Part shown: piece by piece, positions 17,391 through 26,670 of the stretch
Layout: each line of letters begins with the position of its first letter
Position numbering within the stretch: position 1 is the first letter of the stretch
Notes under the pieces: model-generated
What the model was told of the DNA's origin: nothing
Database searches by the model: none
What the model saw: only the letters and a program-made list of their open reading frames with translations
Assembly: GCF_000725805.1 (NCBI RefSeq)
Contig: NZ_JOFT01000018.1
Span: 105,186 to 169,185 of the forward strand
Source of the DNA: Streptomyces xanthophaeus
GTDB taxonomy: Bacteria; Actinomycetota; Actinomycetes; Streptomycetales; Streptomycetaceae
DNA length: 64,000 bases
Reading direction: 5' to 3'
Program-made: the position numbers and the translations under genes

Positions 17391-18176
17391 GTGTTCGGAC
17401 GTCGCAAGAAGAACGACTCCGCCCAAGACGGCGGCGCGGCCGAGCAGGTCGTTGACGGCGTCAGCGCCGACGAGCTCGACGAGGCCGAGGGTCAGGACGG
17501 CGCTGCCAAGCCGCGCCGGGTGAACCTGCCGCCGGCTCCGCGGCCCGACGGCCCCTGGGACGTCTCCGAGGTCCTCGGGAACCCTGCCGACGGCCGGGTC
17601 GACCTGGGCGGCATCCTCGTACCCGGTGTCGAGGGCATGGAACTGCGCGTCGAGGTCGCCGGTGACGCGATCGTCGCCGCCACCGTGGTCCTGGGCGACA
17701 GCGCGGTACAGCTGCAGGCCTTCGCCGCGCCCAAGAAGGAAGGCATCTGGGGCGAGGTCCGCGACGAGATCGCCACGGGCATCACCCAGCAGGGCGGCAT
17801 CATCGACGAGGCCGAGGGTCCCCTGGGCTGGGAGCTGCGCGCCCAGGTGCCCGTACCGCTGCCCGACGGCCAGACCGGCTACCAGCTGGTCCGCTTCGTC
17901 GGCGTCGACGGTCCGCGCTGGTTCCTGCGCGGCGTCATCTCCGGCCAGGGCGCGGTGCGCCCCGAGTCGGCCGGCGTGCTGGAGCAGATCTTCCGTGACA
18001 CCGTCGTCCTGCGCGGCGACGGCCCGATGGCTCCCCGCGACCCGATCGTGCTGAAGCTGCCCAACGACGCCCAGATGGTGCCGGACGGCGTGCAGACCGA
18101 GGATCAGGAAGGCTCCCGCTTCGGCGGCGGCATGGGCCAGCTGGAGCGCGGTCCGGAGATCACCGAGGTCCGCTGA
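17391..18176 (+). CDS. DUF3710 conserved protein
   Basis: This 261-residue protein starts at GTG 17391. An N-terminal basic/acidic leader (GRRKKNDSAQD) precedes a beta-rich DUF3710 domain containing GPWDVSEV, RVDLGGILVPGVEGMELR, IATGITQQGG and FVGVDGPRWFLRGVISG. The family is actinobacterial and conserved beside dut; its function is unknown. It is followed by a strong terminator hairpin. Confidence 0.85.
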   Translation: MFGRRKKNDSAQDGGAAEQVVDGVSADELDEAEGQDGAAKPRRVNLPPAPRPDGPWDVSEVLGNPADGRVDLGGILVPGVEGMELRVEVAGDAIVAATVVLGDSAVQLQAFAAPKKEGIWGEVRDEIATGITQQGGIIDEAEGPLGWELRAQVPVPLPDGQTGYQLVRFVGVDGPRWFLRGVISGQGAVRPESAGVLEQIFRDTVVLRGDGPMAPRDPIVLKLPNDAQMVPDGVQTEDQEGSRFGGGMGQLERGPEITEVR

Positions 18177-18219
18177 CCTCGCACCGCCGCGCTCCCGGGC
18201 GGGGCGGACGTACGTTTTC

Positions 18220-18260
18220 GGCCGGTGGGCCCTCCTCCTACGGAGCGGGGCCCACCGGCC
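18220..18260 (+). terminator. hairpin terminator after the DUF3710 gene
   Basis: Perfect 12-bp arms GGCCGGTGGGCC (18220-18231) and GGCCCACCGGCC (18249-18260) surround a 17-nt loop, 44 bp after the stop codon. This is likely the end of the thioesterase-dut-DUF3710 transcript. Confidence 0.75.
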
Positions 18261-18351
18261 TTCGTCGTGCCCGCGTCAGGAAACCGTCAGGGATGCGCCG
18301 GGCGGCCCGTATCGGTGCGTGAACAGGGCGGACGTCCCCGAGAATGGGCGC

Positions 18352-20976
18352 ATGGGACGCGGCAGGCTCAGGATCTATCTCGGCGCGGCGCCCGGTGTGG
18401 GCAAGACCTACGCGATGCTCTCCGAGGCCCACCGCAGGGTGGAGCGGGGCGCCGACTGCGTGGTGGGCTACGTCGAACACCACGGGCGGCCCCGCACCGA
18501 GGTGATGCTGCACGGCCTGGAACGGGTGGAGCGCAAGGAGCTCACCCACCGCGGTGCGGTCTTCACCGAGATGGACGTGGACGCACTGCTCGCCCGCAGA
18601 CCCGCCGTCGCCCTCGTGGACGAGCTCGCGCACACCAACGTGCCGGGCTCGCGCAACGCCAAGCGCTGGCAGGACGTCGAGGAGCTGCTGAAGGCCGGCA
18701 TCGACGTCGTGTCCACGGTCAACATCCAGCACCTGGAGTCACTCGGGGACGTGGTCGAGTCGATCACCGGGGTGCGCCAGCGGGAGACCGTGCCGGACGA
18801 GGTGGTCCGCCGGGCCGACCAGATCGAGCTCGTGGACATGTCCCCGCAGGCGCTGCGCCGCCGCATGGCGCACGGGAACATATACAAGCCCGACAAGGTC
18901 GACGCGGCCCTGTCCAACTACTTCCGCCCCGGCAACCTCACCGCCCTGCGCGAGCTCGCGCTGCTGTGGGTGGCCGACCGGGCGGACGAGTACCTCCAGC
19001 AGTACCGCGGCGAGCACGGCATCCGCTCCACCTGGCAGGCCCGTGAACGGATCGTCGTCGGGCTGACCGGCGGGCCGGAGGGGCGCACGCTCATCCGCAG
19101 GGCCTCCCGGATGGCGGCCAAGGGCTCGGGCAGCGAGATCCTGGCCGTGTACATCGCCCGCAGCGACGGGCTCACCGCGGCCTCGCCGAAGGAGCTCGCG
19201 GTCCAGCGGACGCTGGTCGAGGACCTTGGCGGAACGTTTCACCATGTGATCGGCGACCGCATCCCCGAGGCCCTGCTGGAGTTCGCCCGCGGGGTCAACG
19301 CCACCCAGATCGTGCTCGGCTCCAGCCGCCGCCGCTCCTGGCAGTACGTCTTCGGGCCCGGAGTGGGCGCCAGCGTGGCCCGTGACTCGGGACCCGACCT
19401 CGACGTCCACATCGTCACGCACGAGGAGGTCGCCAAGGGGCGCGGGCTGCCCGTGGTCCGCTCCGCCGCCCGCCTCGGACGGCCCCGCATCGTGGCGGGC
19501 TGGGTGGTGGGCGTGGTCCTGCCCGCCCTGCTCTGCCTGCTGCTCACGCACGTGGACACGGACCCCGGGCTCGCCAACGACATGCTGCTCTTCCTGGCGC
19601 TGACGGTGGGGGCCGCCCTGCTGGGCGGACTGTGGCCGGCGCTGGCCTCGGCCGCCTTCGGATCGCTCCTGCTCAACTACTACTTCGCGCCGCCGCTGCA
19701 CCAGCTCACCGTGTCCGACCCCAGGAACATCGTGGCCATCGCCGTGTTCTTCGGCGTCGCCGTCTCCGTGGCCTCGGTGGTGGACCTGGCCGCCCGGCGC
19801 ACCCACCAGGCCGCACGGCTGCGCGCCGAGTCCGAGATCCTCTCCTTCCTGGCCGGCAGCGTGCTGCGCGGGGAGACCGCCCTCGACGCGCTGCTGGAGC
19901 GGGTCCGGGAGACCTTCGCCATGGAGTCCGTGGCCCTGCTGGAGCGGGCGGGCGACGTCGAGCCCTGGCAGCAGGCCGCCAGCGTGGGCCCGAACCCCGT
20001 CGTCCGGCCCGAGGACGCCGATGTGGACATGCCCATCGGGGACCACATGGCACTGGCCCTGTCCGGGCGGGTGCTGCCCGCCGAGGACCGCCGGGTGCTC
20101 GGCGCGTTCGCCGCCCAGGCCGCCGTGGTCCTGGACCGGCAGCGGCTGGTCGGGGAGGCCGAGGAGGCCCGGCGGCTGGCCGAGGGCAACCGGATCAGGA
20201 CCGCCCTGCTGGCCGCCGTCAGTCACGACCTGCGCACCCCGCTGGCCTCCATCAAGGCCTCCGTGACCTCCCTGCGCTCCGACGACGTGGAGTGGTCCGA
20301 GGAGGACCGGGCCGAACTGCTCGAAGGCATCGAGGACGGCGCCGACCGGCTCGACCACCTGGTGGGCAACCTGCTGGACATGTCCCGGCTCCAGACCGGC
20401 ACCGTCACCCCGCTGATCAGGGAGATCGACCTCGACGAGGTGGTCCCGATGGCGCTGGGCGGCGTACCGGAGGACAGCGTGCTGCTGGACGTGCCGGAGA
20501 GCCTGCCGATGGTGGCCGTGGACCCGGGGCTGCTGGAGCGGACCGTGGCCAACGTGGTGGAGAACGCCGTCAAGTACAGCCCGGCGGGACAGGCCGTCCT
20601 GGTGGCGGCCAGCTTCCTCGGGGACCGGGTCGAGGTCCGGGTCGTGGACCGCGGGCCCGGAGTGCCCGACGAGGCCAAGGACAGGATCTTCGCCCCGTTC
20701 CAGCGCCACGGGGACGCACCGCGCGGGGCCGGGGTGGGCCTCGGCCTCGCGGTCGCCCGGGGCTTCGCCGAGGCCATGGACGGCACCCTGGCCGCCGAGG
20801 ACACCCCCGGCGGCGGCCTGACCATGGTGCTCACCCTGCGGGCCGTGACCCGGGCCGCAGCCCCGTCCCCCGTAGCGGTGGACGGCGGGGGGCGCGGCGG
20901 CGGGGACGCCGCACAGACGGTAGAACGTGATCACGACCGTGATCGGACGACGCGACAGAAGGCAGGACCGCAATGA
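18352..20976 (+). CDS. kdpD: potassium sensor histidine kinase KdpD
   Basis: This 874-residue protein is counted from ATG 18352; GTG 18319 is an alternative. The order is: an N-terminal KdpD domain with Walker A (GAAPGVGKTYAML) and Walker B (VALVDELAHTN); a USP-like domain (~240-360) ending GSSRRRSWQYVFGPGVG; four transmembrane segments (~390-490); a GAF-like segment; HisKA (AAVSHDLRTPLASIKAS); and HATPase_c (VENAVKYSP, GAGVGLGLAVARGF). It senses K+ limitation and phosphorylates KdpE. It overlaps kdpE by 4 bp. No kdpFABC pump genes are nearby. Confidence 0.93.
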   Translation: MGRGRLRIYLGAAPGVGKTYAMLSEAHRRVERGADCVVGYVEHHGRPRTEVMLHGLERVERKELTHRGAVFTEMDVDALLARRPAVALVDELAHTNVPGSRNAKRWQDVEELLKAGIDVVSTVNIQHLESLGDVVESITGVRQRETVPDEVVRRADQIELVDMSPQALRRRMAHGNIYKPDKVDAALSNYFRPGNLTALRELALLWVADRADEYLQQYRGEHGIRSTWQARERIVVGLTGGPEGRTLIRRASRMAAKGSGSEILAVYIARSDGLTAASPKELAVQRTLVEDLGGTFHHVIGDRIPEALLEFARGVNATQIVLGSSRRRSWQYVFGPGVGASVARDSGPDLDVHIVTHEEVAKGRGLPVVRSAARLGRPRIVAGWVVGVVLPALLCLLLTHVDTDPGLANDMLLFLALTVGAALLGGLWPALASAAFGSLLLNYYFAPPLHQLTVSDPRNIVAIAVFFGVAVSVASVVDLAARRTHQAARLRAESEILSFLAGSVLRGETALDALLERVRETFAMESVALLERAGDVEPWQQAASVGPNPVVRPEDADVDMPIGDHMALALSGRVLPAEDRRVLGAFAAQAAVVLDRQRLVGEAEEARRLAEGNRIRTALLAAVSHDLRTPLASIKASVTSLRSDDVEWSEEDRAELLEGIEDGADRLDHLVGNLLDMSRLQTGTVTPLIREIDLDEVVPMALGGVPEDSVLLDVPESLPMVAVDPGLLERTVANVVENAVKYSPAGQAVLVAASFLGDRVEVRVVDRGPGVPDEAKDRIFAPFQRHGDAPRGAGVGLGLAVARGFAEAMDGTLAAEDTPGGGLTMVLTLRAVTRAAAPSPVAVDGGGRGGGDAAQTVERDHDRDRTTRQKAGPQ

Positions 20977-21659
20977 CCCGGGTGCTCGTGGTGGAAGACG
21001 AGCCGCAGATCGTCCGAGCCCTCGTGATCAACCTGAAGGCGCGCAGGTACGAGGTCGACGCCGCCGCGGACGGGGCGAGCGCCCTGGAACTCGCGGCCGC
21101 CCGCCACCCCGACGTGGTCCTCCTCGACCTGGGACTGCCCGACATGGACGGGATCGAGGTGATCAAGGGCCTGCGCGGCTGGACCCGCGTGCCCATCCTC
21201 GTCCTGTCCGCCCGCCACACCTCGGACGAGAAGGTCGAGGCCCTGGACGCGGGCGCCGACGACTACGTCACCAAGCCCTTCGGCATGGACGAGCTGCTGG
21301 CCCGGCTGCGCGCCGCGGTGCGCCGGGCCGAGCCGCCCGCGGGCTCCGGCGAGGACGAGGTGGTCGTGGAGACCGATGGCTTCACGGTGGACCTCGCCGC
21401 CAAGAAGGCCGTGCGCGAGGGGCGCGACGTACGCCTCACGCCCACCGAGTGGCACCTGCTGGAGGTCCTGGTCCGCCACGGAGGCAAGCTGGTCAGCCAG
21501 AAGCAGCTGCTCCAGGAGGTCTGGGGGCCCTCGTACGGCACCGAGACCAACTACCTGCGGGTCTACATGGCACAACTGCGCCGCAAGCTGGAGGCGGACC
21601 CCTCGCATCCGCGGCACTTCATCACCGAACCGGGTATGGGATACCGCTTCGAGAGGTAG
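20973..21659 (+). CDS. kdpE: response regulator KdpE
   Basis: This 228-residue OmpR-family regulator has acidic residues in VVEDEPQ, phospho-acceptor Asp in VVLLDLGLPDMDG, Lys in VTKPFGM, and a winged-helix C-terminus (YLRVYMAQLRRKLEADP, ITEPGMGYRF) typical of KdpE. Its ATG overlaps the kdpD stop (ATGA). It should activate K+ uptake genes located elsewhere. A small OB-fold gene follows 24 bp later. Confidence 0.93.
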   Translation: MTRVLVVEDEPQIVRALVINLKARRYEVDAAADGASALELAAARHPDVVLLDLGLPDMDGIEVIKGLRGWTRVPILVLSARHTSDEKVEALDAGADDYVTKPFGMDELLARLRAAVRRAEPPAGSGEDEVVVETDGFTVDLAAKKAVREGRDVRLTPTEWHLLEVLVRHGGKLVSQKQLLQEVWGPSYGTETNYLRVYMAQLRRKLEADPSHPRHFITEPGMGYRFER

Positions 21660-21683
21660 TGCGGGCGCCGGTACGCTTCCTGT

Positions 21684-22103
21684 ATGAGTGCTGAACCGCG
21701 TCCCGGGAAGTCCGCCAAGCCGGTCAGGCCGGCGGGCCGGTTCCGCCGGATGATAGAGCGGCTGTCCACCTCGCAGGAGGAGCTGCATTCGGCGGAGCTG
21801 CAGGAGGACGCAGAGGCCGCGGGCTGCACGCGGATCTGCGACTGCCACGACCGTCAGATAGTGAAGGTGACCGGCACCCTGCGCACGGTCACCCTGCGGC
21901 CGCGGGCGGGGGTCCCCGCCCTGGAGGCCGAGCTGTTCGACGGCTCGGCCGCGCTGGACGTGGTCTGGCTCGGACGTCGCTCGATCGTGGGAATCGAGCC
22001 CGGCCGCCGCATGATCGCCTCCGGGCGCATCTCGATGAGCCATGGCCGCCGGGTGCTCTTCAACCCGAAGTACGAACTCAGACCGCTCGGACAGGAGCAG
22101 TAA
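21684..22103 (+). CDS. OB-fold nucleic-acid-binding-domain protein
   Basis: This 139-residue protein has a basic N-terminal tail (residues 1-35), a helical stretch, and a C-terminal OB-fold-like segment (QIVKVTGTLRTVTLRP, LEAELFDGSAALDVVWLGRR, GRRMIASGRIS). The fold and length fit the actinobacterial OB-fold family linked to tRNA/ssDNA-binding domains. There is a CxxICDC cluster at CTRICDCHDR. Nucleic-acid binding is likely but untested. The DUF3159 gene starts 3 bp downstream. Confidence 0.78.
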   Translation: MSAEPRPGKSAKPVRPAGRFRRMIERLSTSQEELHSAELQEDAEAAGCTRICDCHDRQIVKVTGTLRTVTLRPRAGVPALEAELFDGSAALDVVWLGRRSIVGIEPGRRMIASGRISMSHGRRVLFNPKYELRPLGQEQ

Positions 22104-22106
22104 CCG

Positions 22107-22853
22107 GTGACGTCACTCGACAAACCGACCACCCCAGACCCCGCCACAGCGCCGGCCGACGACCAGAACGCGGTCACCCAGGCGGCGCTCTTCGACGCCT
22201 TCGGGGGCATCCGGGGCACCGTGGAGACGATGCTCCCCGGGCTGCTCTTCGTCATGATCTACACGATCAACAAGGACGTGAAGCTGTCCGCCATCGCGGC
22301 GGGCGCCGTCGCCGTCCTGCTGGTGATCGTCCGGCTGCTGCGCAAGGACACCGTCAAGCACGCCTTCAGCGGCGTCTTCGGCGTGGGCGTCGGCGTGGCC
22401 TTCGCCCTCTTCACGGGCAGTGCGAAGGGCTTCTACCTGCCCGGCATGATCTACGGCGCCGGCCTGGGCGTGGCCTTCACGCTCTCCGCGCTGCTGGGCT
22501 TCCCGCTGCTCGGGGTGATCCTCGGGCCGGTGTTCAAGGAGAACCTGTCCTGGCGCACCCGCAACCCGGGGCGCAAGAAGGCGTACACCAAGGCCAGTCT
22601 GGCCTGGGGGATCATCTTCCTCGCCAAGTACGCGATCCTCTTCCCGCTGTACTGGTGGGGGGACGCGACGCAGCTGGGCTGGGTCCTGATCGCGCTGAAG
22701 CTCCCGCCGATGGTGCTCGCGGTGTACTTCACCTGGGTGTTCCTGGCGAAGGCCCCGCCGCCGATCGACGTGATCGCGGAGTACGAGGCGCAGGAGGAGG
22801 CCGAGAAGGCGGCGAAGGCGGCCAAGGCGGCCACGAAGGAACCCGGCCTCTGA
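22107..22853 (+). CDS. DUF3159 integral membrane protein
   Basis: This 248-residue protein starts at GTG 22107. Six to seven hydrophobic segments span residues ~45-215 (FVMIYTIN, AAGAVAVLLVIVRLL, GVFGVGVGVAFALFTG, LLGFPLLGVILGPV, LAKYAILFPLYWWG, VLAVYFTWVFLAKAP). An Ala/Lys-rich cytoplasmic tail closes it. The family lies next to OB-fold and TrkA genes in actinobacteria; function unknown. Context with K+ regulators suggests, but does not show, a role in ion homeostasis. Confidence 0.82.
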   Translation: MTSLDKPTTPDPATAPADDQNAVTQAALFDAFGGIRGTVETMLPGLLFVMIYTINKDVKLSAIAAGAVAVLLVIVRLLRKDTVKHAFSGVFGVGVGVAFALFTGSAKGFYLPGMIYGAGLGVAFTLSALLGFPLLGVILGPVFKENLSWRTRNPGRKKAYTKASLAWGIIFLAKYAILFPLYWWGDATQLGWVLIALKLPPMVLAVYFTWVFLAKAPPPIDVIAEYEAQEEAEKAAKAAKAATKEPGL

Positions 22854-22885
22854 CCGGACCGACGGCAGCGGACCGACGGCAGCAC

Positions 22886-22924
22886 GAAGGGGGCGGGACG
22901 ACCACCGGTCGTCCCGCCCCCTTC
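22886..22924. terminator. 18-bp perfect hairpin, bidirectional terminator
   Basis: Two perfectly complementary 18-nt arms flank a 3-nt ACC loop. The hairpin lies between the convergent DUF3159 gene (ends 22853) and the TrkA gene (ends 22955). It is the strongest terminator-like structure I see in the window. A 13-bp direct repeat (GGACCGACGGCAG, two copies) immediately precedes it. Confidence 0.85.
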
Positions 22925-22954
22925 GCCGTGTCGCCGTGGGTCCGGGTGGGTCCG

Positions 22955-23617
22955 CTAGCGGCGGGCCTGGAGGAGGTCCTCCAGCTGCTCCTCGCGGGCC
23001 TGTGCGGCCACGAAGAGCAGTTCGTCGCCCGGCTCCAGGGTCTCCTCCGCGTGCGGGGTCAGGACCCGGTTGCCGCGGATGATCGTGACCAGCGAGGTGT
23101 CCTCGGGCCAGCTGATGTCGCCGATCTGGGTGCCGGCGACCGAGGAGTCGGGCGGCAGGGTCAGCTCGACGAGGTTGGCGTCGCCGTGGCTGAAGCGCAG
23201 CAGCCGTACCAGGTCGCCGACGCTGACGGCCTCCTCGACCAGGGCGGACATGAGGCGCGGGGTGGAGACGGCGACGTCCACGCCCCAGGACTCGTTGAAG
23301 AGCCACTCGTTCTTCGGGTTGTTGACGCGGGCCACCACGCGGGGGACCCCGTACTCGGTCTTGGCCAGCAGTGAGACGACGAGGTTGACCTTGTCGTCAC
23401 CCGTGGCCGCGATGACCACGTTGCAGCGCTGGAGCGCCGCCTCGTCCAGCGAGGTGATCTCGCAGGCGTCGGCCAGCAGCCACTCCGCCTGCGGCACCCG
23501 CTCGACCGAGATGGCGGTCGGCGCCTTGTCGACCAGCAGCACCTCGTGGCCGTTCTCCAGCAGCTCGCCCGCGATGGAGCGGCCCACCGCGCCTGCCCCG
23601 GCGATAGCGACTCTCAT
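22955..23617 (-). CDS. ceoC: TrkA/CeoC potassium uptake regulatory protein
   Basis: This 220-residue protein starts at ATG 23617, in ATGA overlap with the upstream paralogue. It has an N-terminal RCK_N Rossmann domain (VAIAGAGAVGRSIAG, acidic LLVDK end of strand 2) and a C-terminal RCK_C domain (VAGTQIGDISWPEDTSLV). RCK proteins gate K+ transporters by binding NAD(H)/ATP, and c-di-AMP at the RCK_C domain in some actinobacteria. With its neighbour it forms the CeoBC pair. Its likely partner is the divergent KimA-like permease. Confidence 0.85.
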   Translation of the reverse strand: MRVAIAGAGAVGRSIAGELLENGHEVLLVDKAPTAISVERVPQAEWLLADACEITSLDEAALQRCNVVIAATGDDKVNLVVSLLAKTEYGVPRVVARVNNPKNEWLFNESWGVDVAVSTPRLMSALVEEAVSVGDLVRLLRFSHGDANLVELTLPPDSSVAGTQIGDISWPEDTSLVTIIRGNRVLTPHAEETLEPGDELLFVAAQAREEQLEDLLQARR

Positions 23618-24282
23618 GCGTGTGCCTCCTCGGGGCCCTCCGCGAAGGCCTCCTCGACCTTGTCGATCTCGTCCGTGCGCATCATCACGTGGACGAGGTC
23701 GCCCTCCTGGAGCACCGTCGCCGACGTCGGGAGCACGGCCTCGCCCAGGCGGGTGAGGAAGGCCACCCGGACACCGGTCTCCTCCTGCAGCTTGCTGATC
23801 CTGTGACCGACCCAGGCGGTGGAGGTGTGCACCTCGGCGAGCTGCACCGCCCCGCTGGGGTCGCGCCACAGGGGTTCGGCGCCGGACGGCAGCAGCCGGC
23901 GCAGCATCTGGTCGGCGGTCCACCGCACGGTGGCGACGGTGGGGATGCCCAGGCGCTGGTAGACCTCGGCGCGCTTGGGGTCGTAGATGCGGGCGGCGAC
24001 GTTCTCGACGCCGAACATCTCCCGGGCCACCCGGGCGGCGATGATGTTGGAATTGTCACCGCTGCTGACCGCCGCGAAAGCTCCCGCTTCCTCGATTCCG
24101 GCCTCGCGCAGGGTGTCCTGGTCGAATCCGACCCCGGTGACGCGGCGGCCGCCGAATCCGGCTCCCAGCCTGCGGAACGCGGTGGGGTCCTGGTCGACGA
24201 CAGCGACGGTGTGCCCCTGCTGTTCCAGGGTCTGCGCGAGGGCAGAACCCACTCTTCCGCAGCCCATAATGACGATGTGCAC
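23614..24282 (-). CDS. ceoB: TrkA/CeoB potassium uptake regulatory protein
   Basis: This 222-residue protein starts at GTG 24282 (VHIVIMGCGRVGSALA). RCK_N domain with GCGRVGS and an acidic VVDQD; RCK_C domain around residues 140-210. It is a paralogue of the next gene and overlaps it by 4 bp, so the two are probably produced in fixed ratio and act as a hetero-complex. It is divergent from the permease gene, with a 209-bp shared promoter region. Confidence 0.85.
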   Translation of the reverse strand: MHIVIMGCGRVGSALAQTLEQQGHTVAVVDQDPTAFRRLGAGFGGRRVTGVGFDQDTLREAGIEEAGAFAAVSSGDNSNIIAARVAREMFGVENVAARIYDPKRAEVYQRLGIPTVATVRWTADQMLRRLLPSGAEPLWRDPSGAVQLAEVHTSTAWVGHRISKLQEETGVRVAFLTRLGEAVLPTSATVLQEGDLVHVMMRTDEIDKVEEAFAEGPEEAHA

Positions 24283-24491
24283 GGCCGTCCTTCCGGCTGT
24301 CAGCGCTCGCTGGTTCCCAGCCTCATTGCATGCTCTGGCATAACAGGGTCTCAGACCATGGCCCAAGCTACACACGGGCGGTCACGAGTGTGGCCTCTTG
24401 CGGTGCAGTCCGGGCACGAAATGCGAGGGGAATGTGCCGGGACGGGGTGCGGGGTTCGTCAGCCGGTTTTCGAACGCTTACGATCCTCTGC

Positions 24492-26570
24492 GTGTCCAAA
24501 CTGACCGACGTGCCCAAACGGATCCTGATCGGCCGGGCGCTACGCAGCGACCGCCTCGGAGAAACCCTTCTTCCCAAGCGGATCGCGCTTCCCGTCTTCG
24601 CCTCAGACCCGCTGTCCTCGGTGGCATATGCCCCCGGCGAGGTCCTGCTGGTCCTGTCGATCGCGGGCGTGTCGGCGTACCAGTTCAGCCCCTGGATCGC
24701 CCTCGCGGTCGTCGTGCTGATGTTCACGGTGGTCGCCTCGTACCGCCAGAACGTCCACGCCTACCCCAGCGGCGGCGGTGACTACGAGGTCGCCAACACC
24801 AACCTGGGCCCCAGGGCCGGCCTCACGGTCGCCAGCGCCCTCCTCGTCGACTACGTCCTGACCGTCGCCGTCTCCATCTCCTCCGGCGTGGAGAACCTCG
24901 GCTCGGCCGTGCACTTCGTCATCGAGCACAAGGTGCTCTCGGCCGTGCTCATGATCCTTCTGCTGACGCTGATGAACCTGCGCGGCGTGAAGGAGTCCGG
25001 GAAGCTCTTCGCCATCCCGACCTACGTCTTCGTCGGCGCCGTCTTCGTCATGATCGCCTGGGGCGCCTACAAGGGGATCGTCCTCGACGAGTCCATGAAG
25101 GCGCCCACGGCCGACCTGGAGATCAAACCCGAGCACGAGGGGATCGCCGGCTTCGCCCTGGTCTTCCTGCTGCTGCGGGCCTTCTCCTCGGGCTGCGCCG
25201 CCCTGACGGGCGTCGAGGCCATCAGCAACGGCGTCCCCGCCTTCCGCAAGCCCAAGAGCAAGAACGCCGCCAGCACCCTCGCCCTGATGGGCGCCCTGGC
25301 CGTCACCATGTTCTGCGGGATCATCGGCCTGGCCATGGCCACCGACGTGAAGATGGCGGAGAAGCCCGCCACCGACCTGCTGGAGAACGGCACGCCCGTC
25401 GGCGCCGACTACGTGCAGCACCCGGTGATCTCCCAGGTGGCCGAAGCCGTCTTCGGCGACGGCAGCTTCCTGTTCATCCTGCTCGCCGCCGCCACCGCGC
25501 TGGTCCTCTTCCTGGCCGCCAACACCGCGTACAACGGCTTCCCGCTGCTCGGCTCGATCCTCGCCCAGGACCGATACCTGCCGCGCCAGCTCCACACCCG
25601 CGGCGACCGGCTCGCCTTCTCCAACGGCATCGTGCTCCTCGCCGGCGCCGCCATGCTGCTCGTGTGGATCTACGACGCCGACTCGACCAAGCTGATCCAG
25701 CTCTACATCGTCGGCGTCTTCGTCTCCTTCACCCTCAGCCAGATCGGCATGGTCCGGCACTGGAACCGGCACCTGCGCACCGAACGCGACCCGGCGGCCC
25801 GCCGCCGGATGCACCGCTCCCGCGCCATCAACACCTTCGGCGCCTTCTTCACCGGCATGGTGCTGGTCGTCGTCCTCGCCACCAAGTTCACCCACGGTGC
25901 CTGGGTGGCCCTGCTCGGCATGGTGATCTTCTACGGCACCATGTCCGCGATCCGCAAGCACTACGACCGGGTCTCCGCCGAGATCGCCGCCGCCGAGGGC
26001 CCCAGCGACGACAGCGTGCGGCCCTCCCGCGTCCACTCGATCGTCCTGGTCTCCAAGGTCCACAAGCCCACGCTGCGCGCCCTGGCCTTCGCCAAGCTGA
26101 CCCGCTCCGACACCCTGGAGGCGCTCAGCATCAGCGTCGACCCGGTGGAGACCAAGGCGCTGCGCGAGGAGTGGGAGCGGCGCGGGATCAACGTCCCGCT
26201 CAAGATCCTCGACTCGCCGTACCGCGAGATCACCCGCCCGGTGGTGGAGTACGTCAAGGGCCTGCGCAGCGAGAACCCGCGCGACGCCGTCAGCGTGTAC
26301 ATCCCCGAGTACGTCGTCGGCCGCTGGTACGAACACCTGCTGCACAACCAGAGCGCGCTGCGGCTCAAGGGGCGGCTGCTGTTCACCCCCGGCGTGATGG
26401 TCACCTCGGTGCCCTACCAGCTGGAGTCCTCGGAACTGGCCAAGCGGCGGGCCAAGAAGAGGCAGGACTGGAACGCCCCGGGTGCGGTCCGCCGCGGCCC
26501 GGTCGACACCCCGCGCTCCGCGCCGCGCAGTGCCCCGCGCCCGCCGAAGGACCCTTCCGCCAAGCGCTGA
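24492..26570 (+). CDS. KimA-like APC/KUP-family potassium permease
   Basis: This 692-residue protein starts at GTG 24492. It resembles B. subtilis KimA/YdaO throughout: SDPLSSVAY in TM1, YPSGGGDYEV, LVDYVLTVAVSISSG, LRAFSSGCAALTGVEAISN, and LAANTAYNGFPLLGSILAQD, with about twelve TM segments. The cytosolic C-terminal domain (~500-650; VHKPTLRALAFAK and RWYEHLLHNQSALRLKGRL) is the KimA tail. KimA is a proton-coupled K+ importer inhibited by c-di-AMP. The divergent CeoBC genes and nearby KdpDE support K+ uptake. Many pipelines would call it simply an APC amino-acid permease. Confidence 0.8.
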   Translation: MSKLTDVPKRILIGRALRSDRLGETLLPKRIALPVFASDPLSSVAYAPGEVLLVLSIAGVSAYQFSPWIALAVVVLMFTVVASYRQNVHAYPSGGGDYEVANTNLGPRAGLTVASALLVDYVLTVAVSISSGVENLGSAVHFVIEHKVLSAVLMILLLTLMNLRGVKESGKLFAIPTYVFVGAVFVMIAWGAYKGIVLDESMKAPTADLEIKPEHEGIAGFALVFLLLRAFSSGCAALTGVEAISNGVPAFRKPKSKNAASTLALMGALAVTMFCGIIGLAMATDVKMAEKPATDLLENGTPVGADYVQHPVISQVAEAVFGDGSFLFILLAAATALVLFLAANTAYNGFPLLGSILAQDRYLPRQLHTRGDRLAFSNGIVLLAGAAMLLVWIYDADSTKLIQLYIVGVFVSFTLSQIGMVRHWNRHLRTERDPAARRRMHRSRAINTFGAFFTGMVLVVVLATKFTHGAWVALLGMVIFYGTMSAIRKHYDRVSAEIAAAEGPSDDSVRPSRVHSIVLVSKVHKPTLRALAFAKLTRSDTLEALSISVDPVETKALREEWERRGINVPLKILDSPYREITRPVVEYVKGLRSENPRDAVSVYIPEYVVGRWYEHLLHNQSALRLKGRLLFTPGVMVTSVPYQLESSELAKRRAKKRQDWNAPGAVRRGPVDTPRSAPRSAPRPPKDPSAKR

Positions 26571-26580
26571 GCTGGTTGGT

Positions 26581-26632
26581 GAACGGCCGGACGAGATCCA
26601 CGTAAACTGGTGGGTCGGTCGTCCGGCCGTTC
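26581..26632 (+). terminator. 14-bp perfect inverted repeat downstream of the permease gene
   Basis: Arms GAACGGCCGGACGA (26581-26594) and TCGTCCGGCCGTTC (26619-26632) are exact complements around a 24-nt loop. It starts 10 bp after the permease stop and ends 38 bp before the methyltransferase start. It most likely terminates the permease transcript; an attenuator role for the next gene is possible. Confidence 0.7.
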
Positions 26633-26670
26633 TTCACTTTGAAGCATTTGATCCTTGGAGTCTCCCCACC

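Noticed and set aside
24283..24491. ydaO-type c-di-AMP riboswitch before the KimA-like gene
   Set aside because: I could not find the conserved elements of this riboswitch, and the region is short and shared with a divergent promoter.
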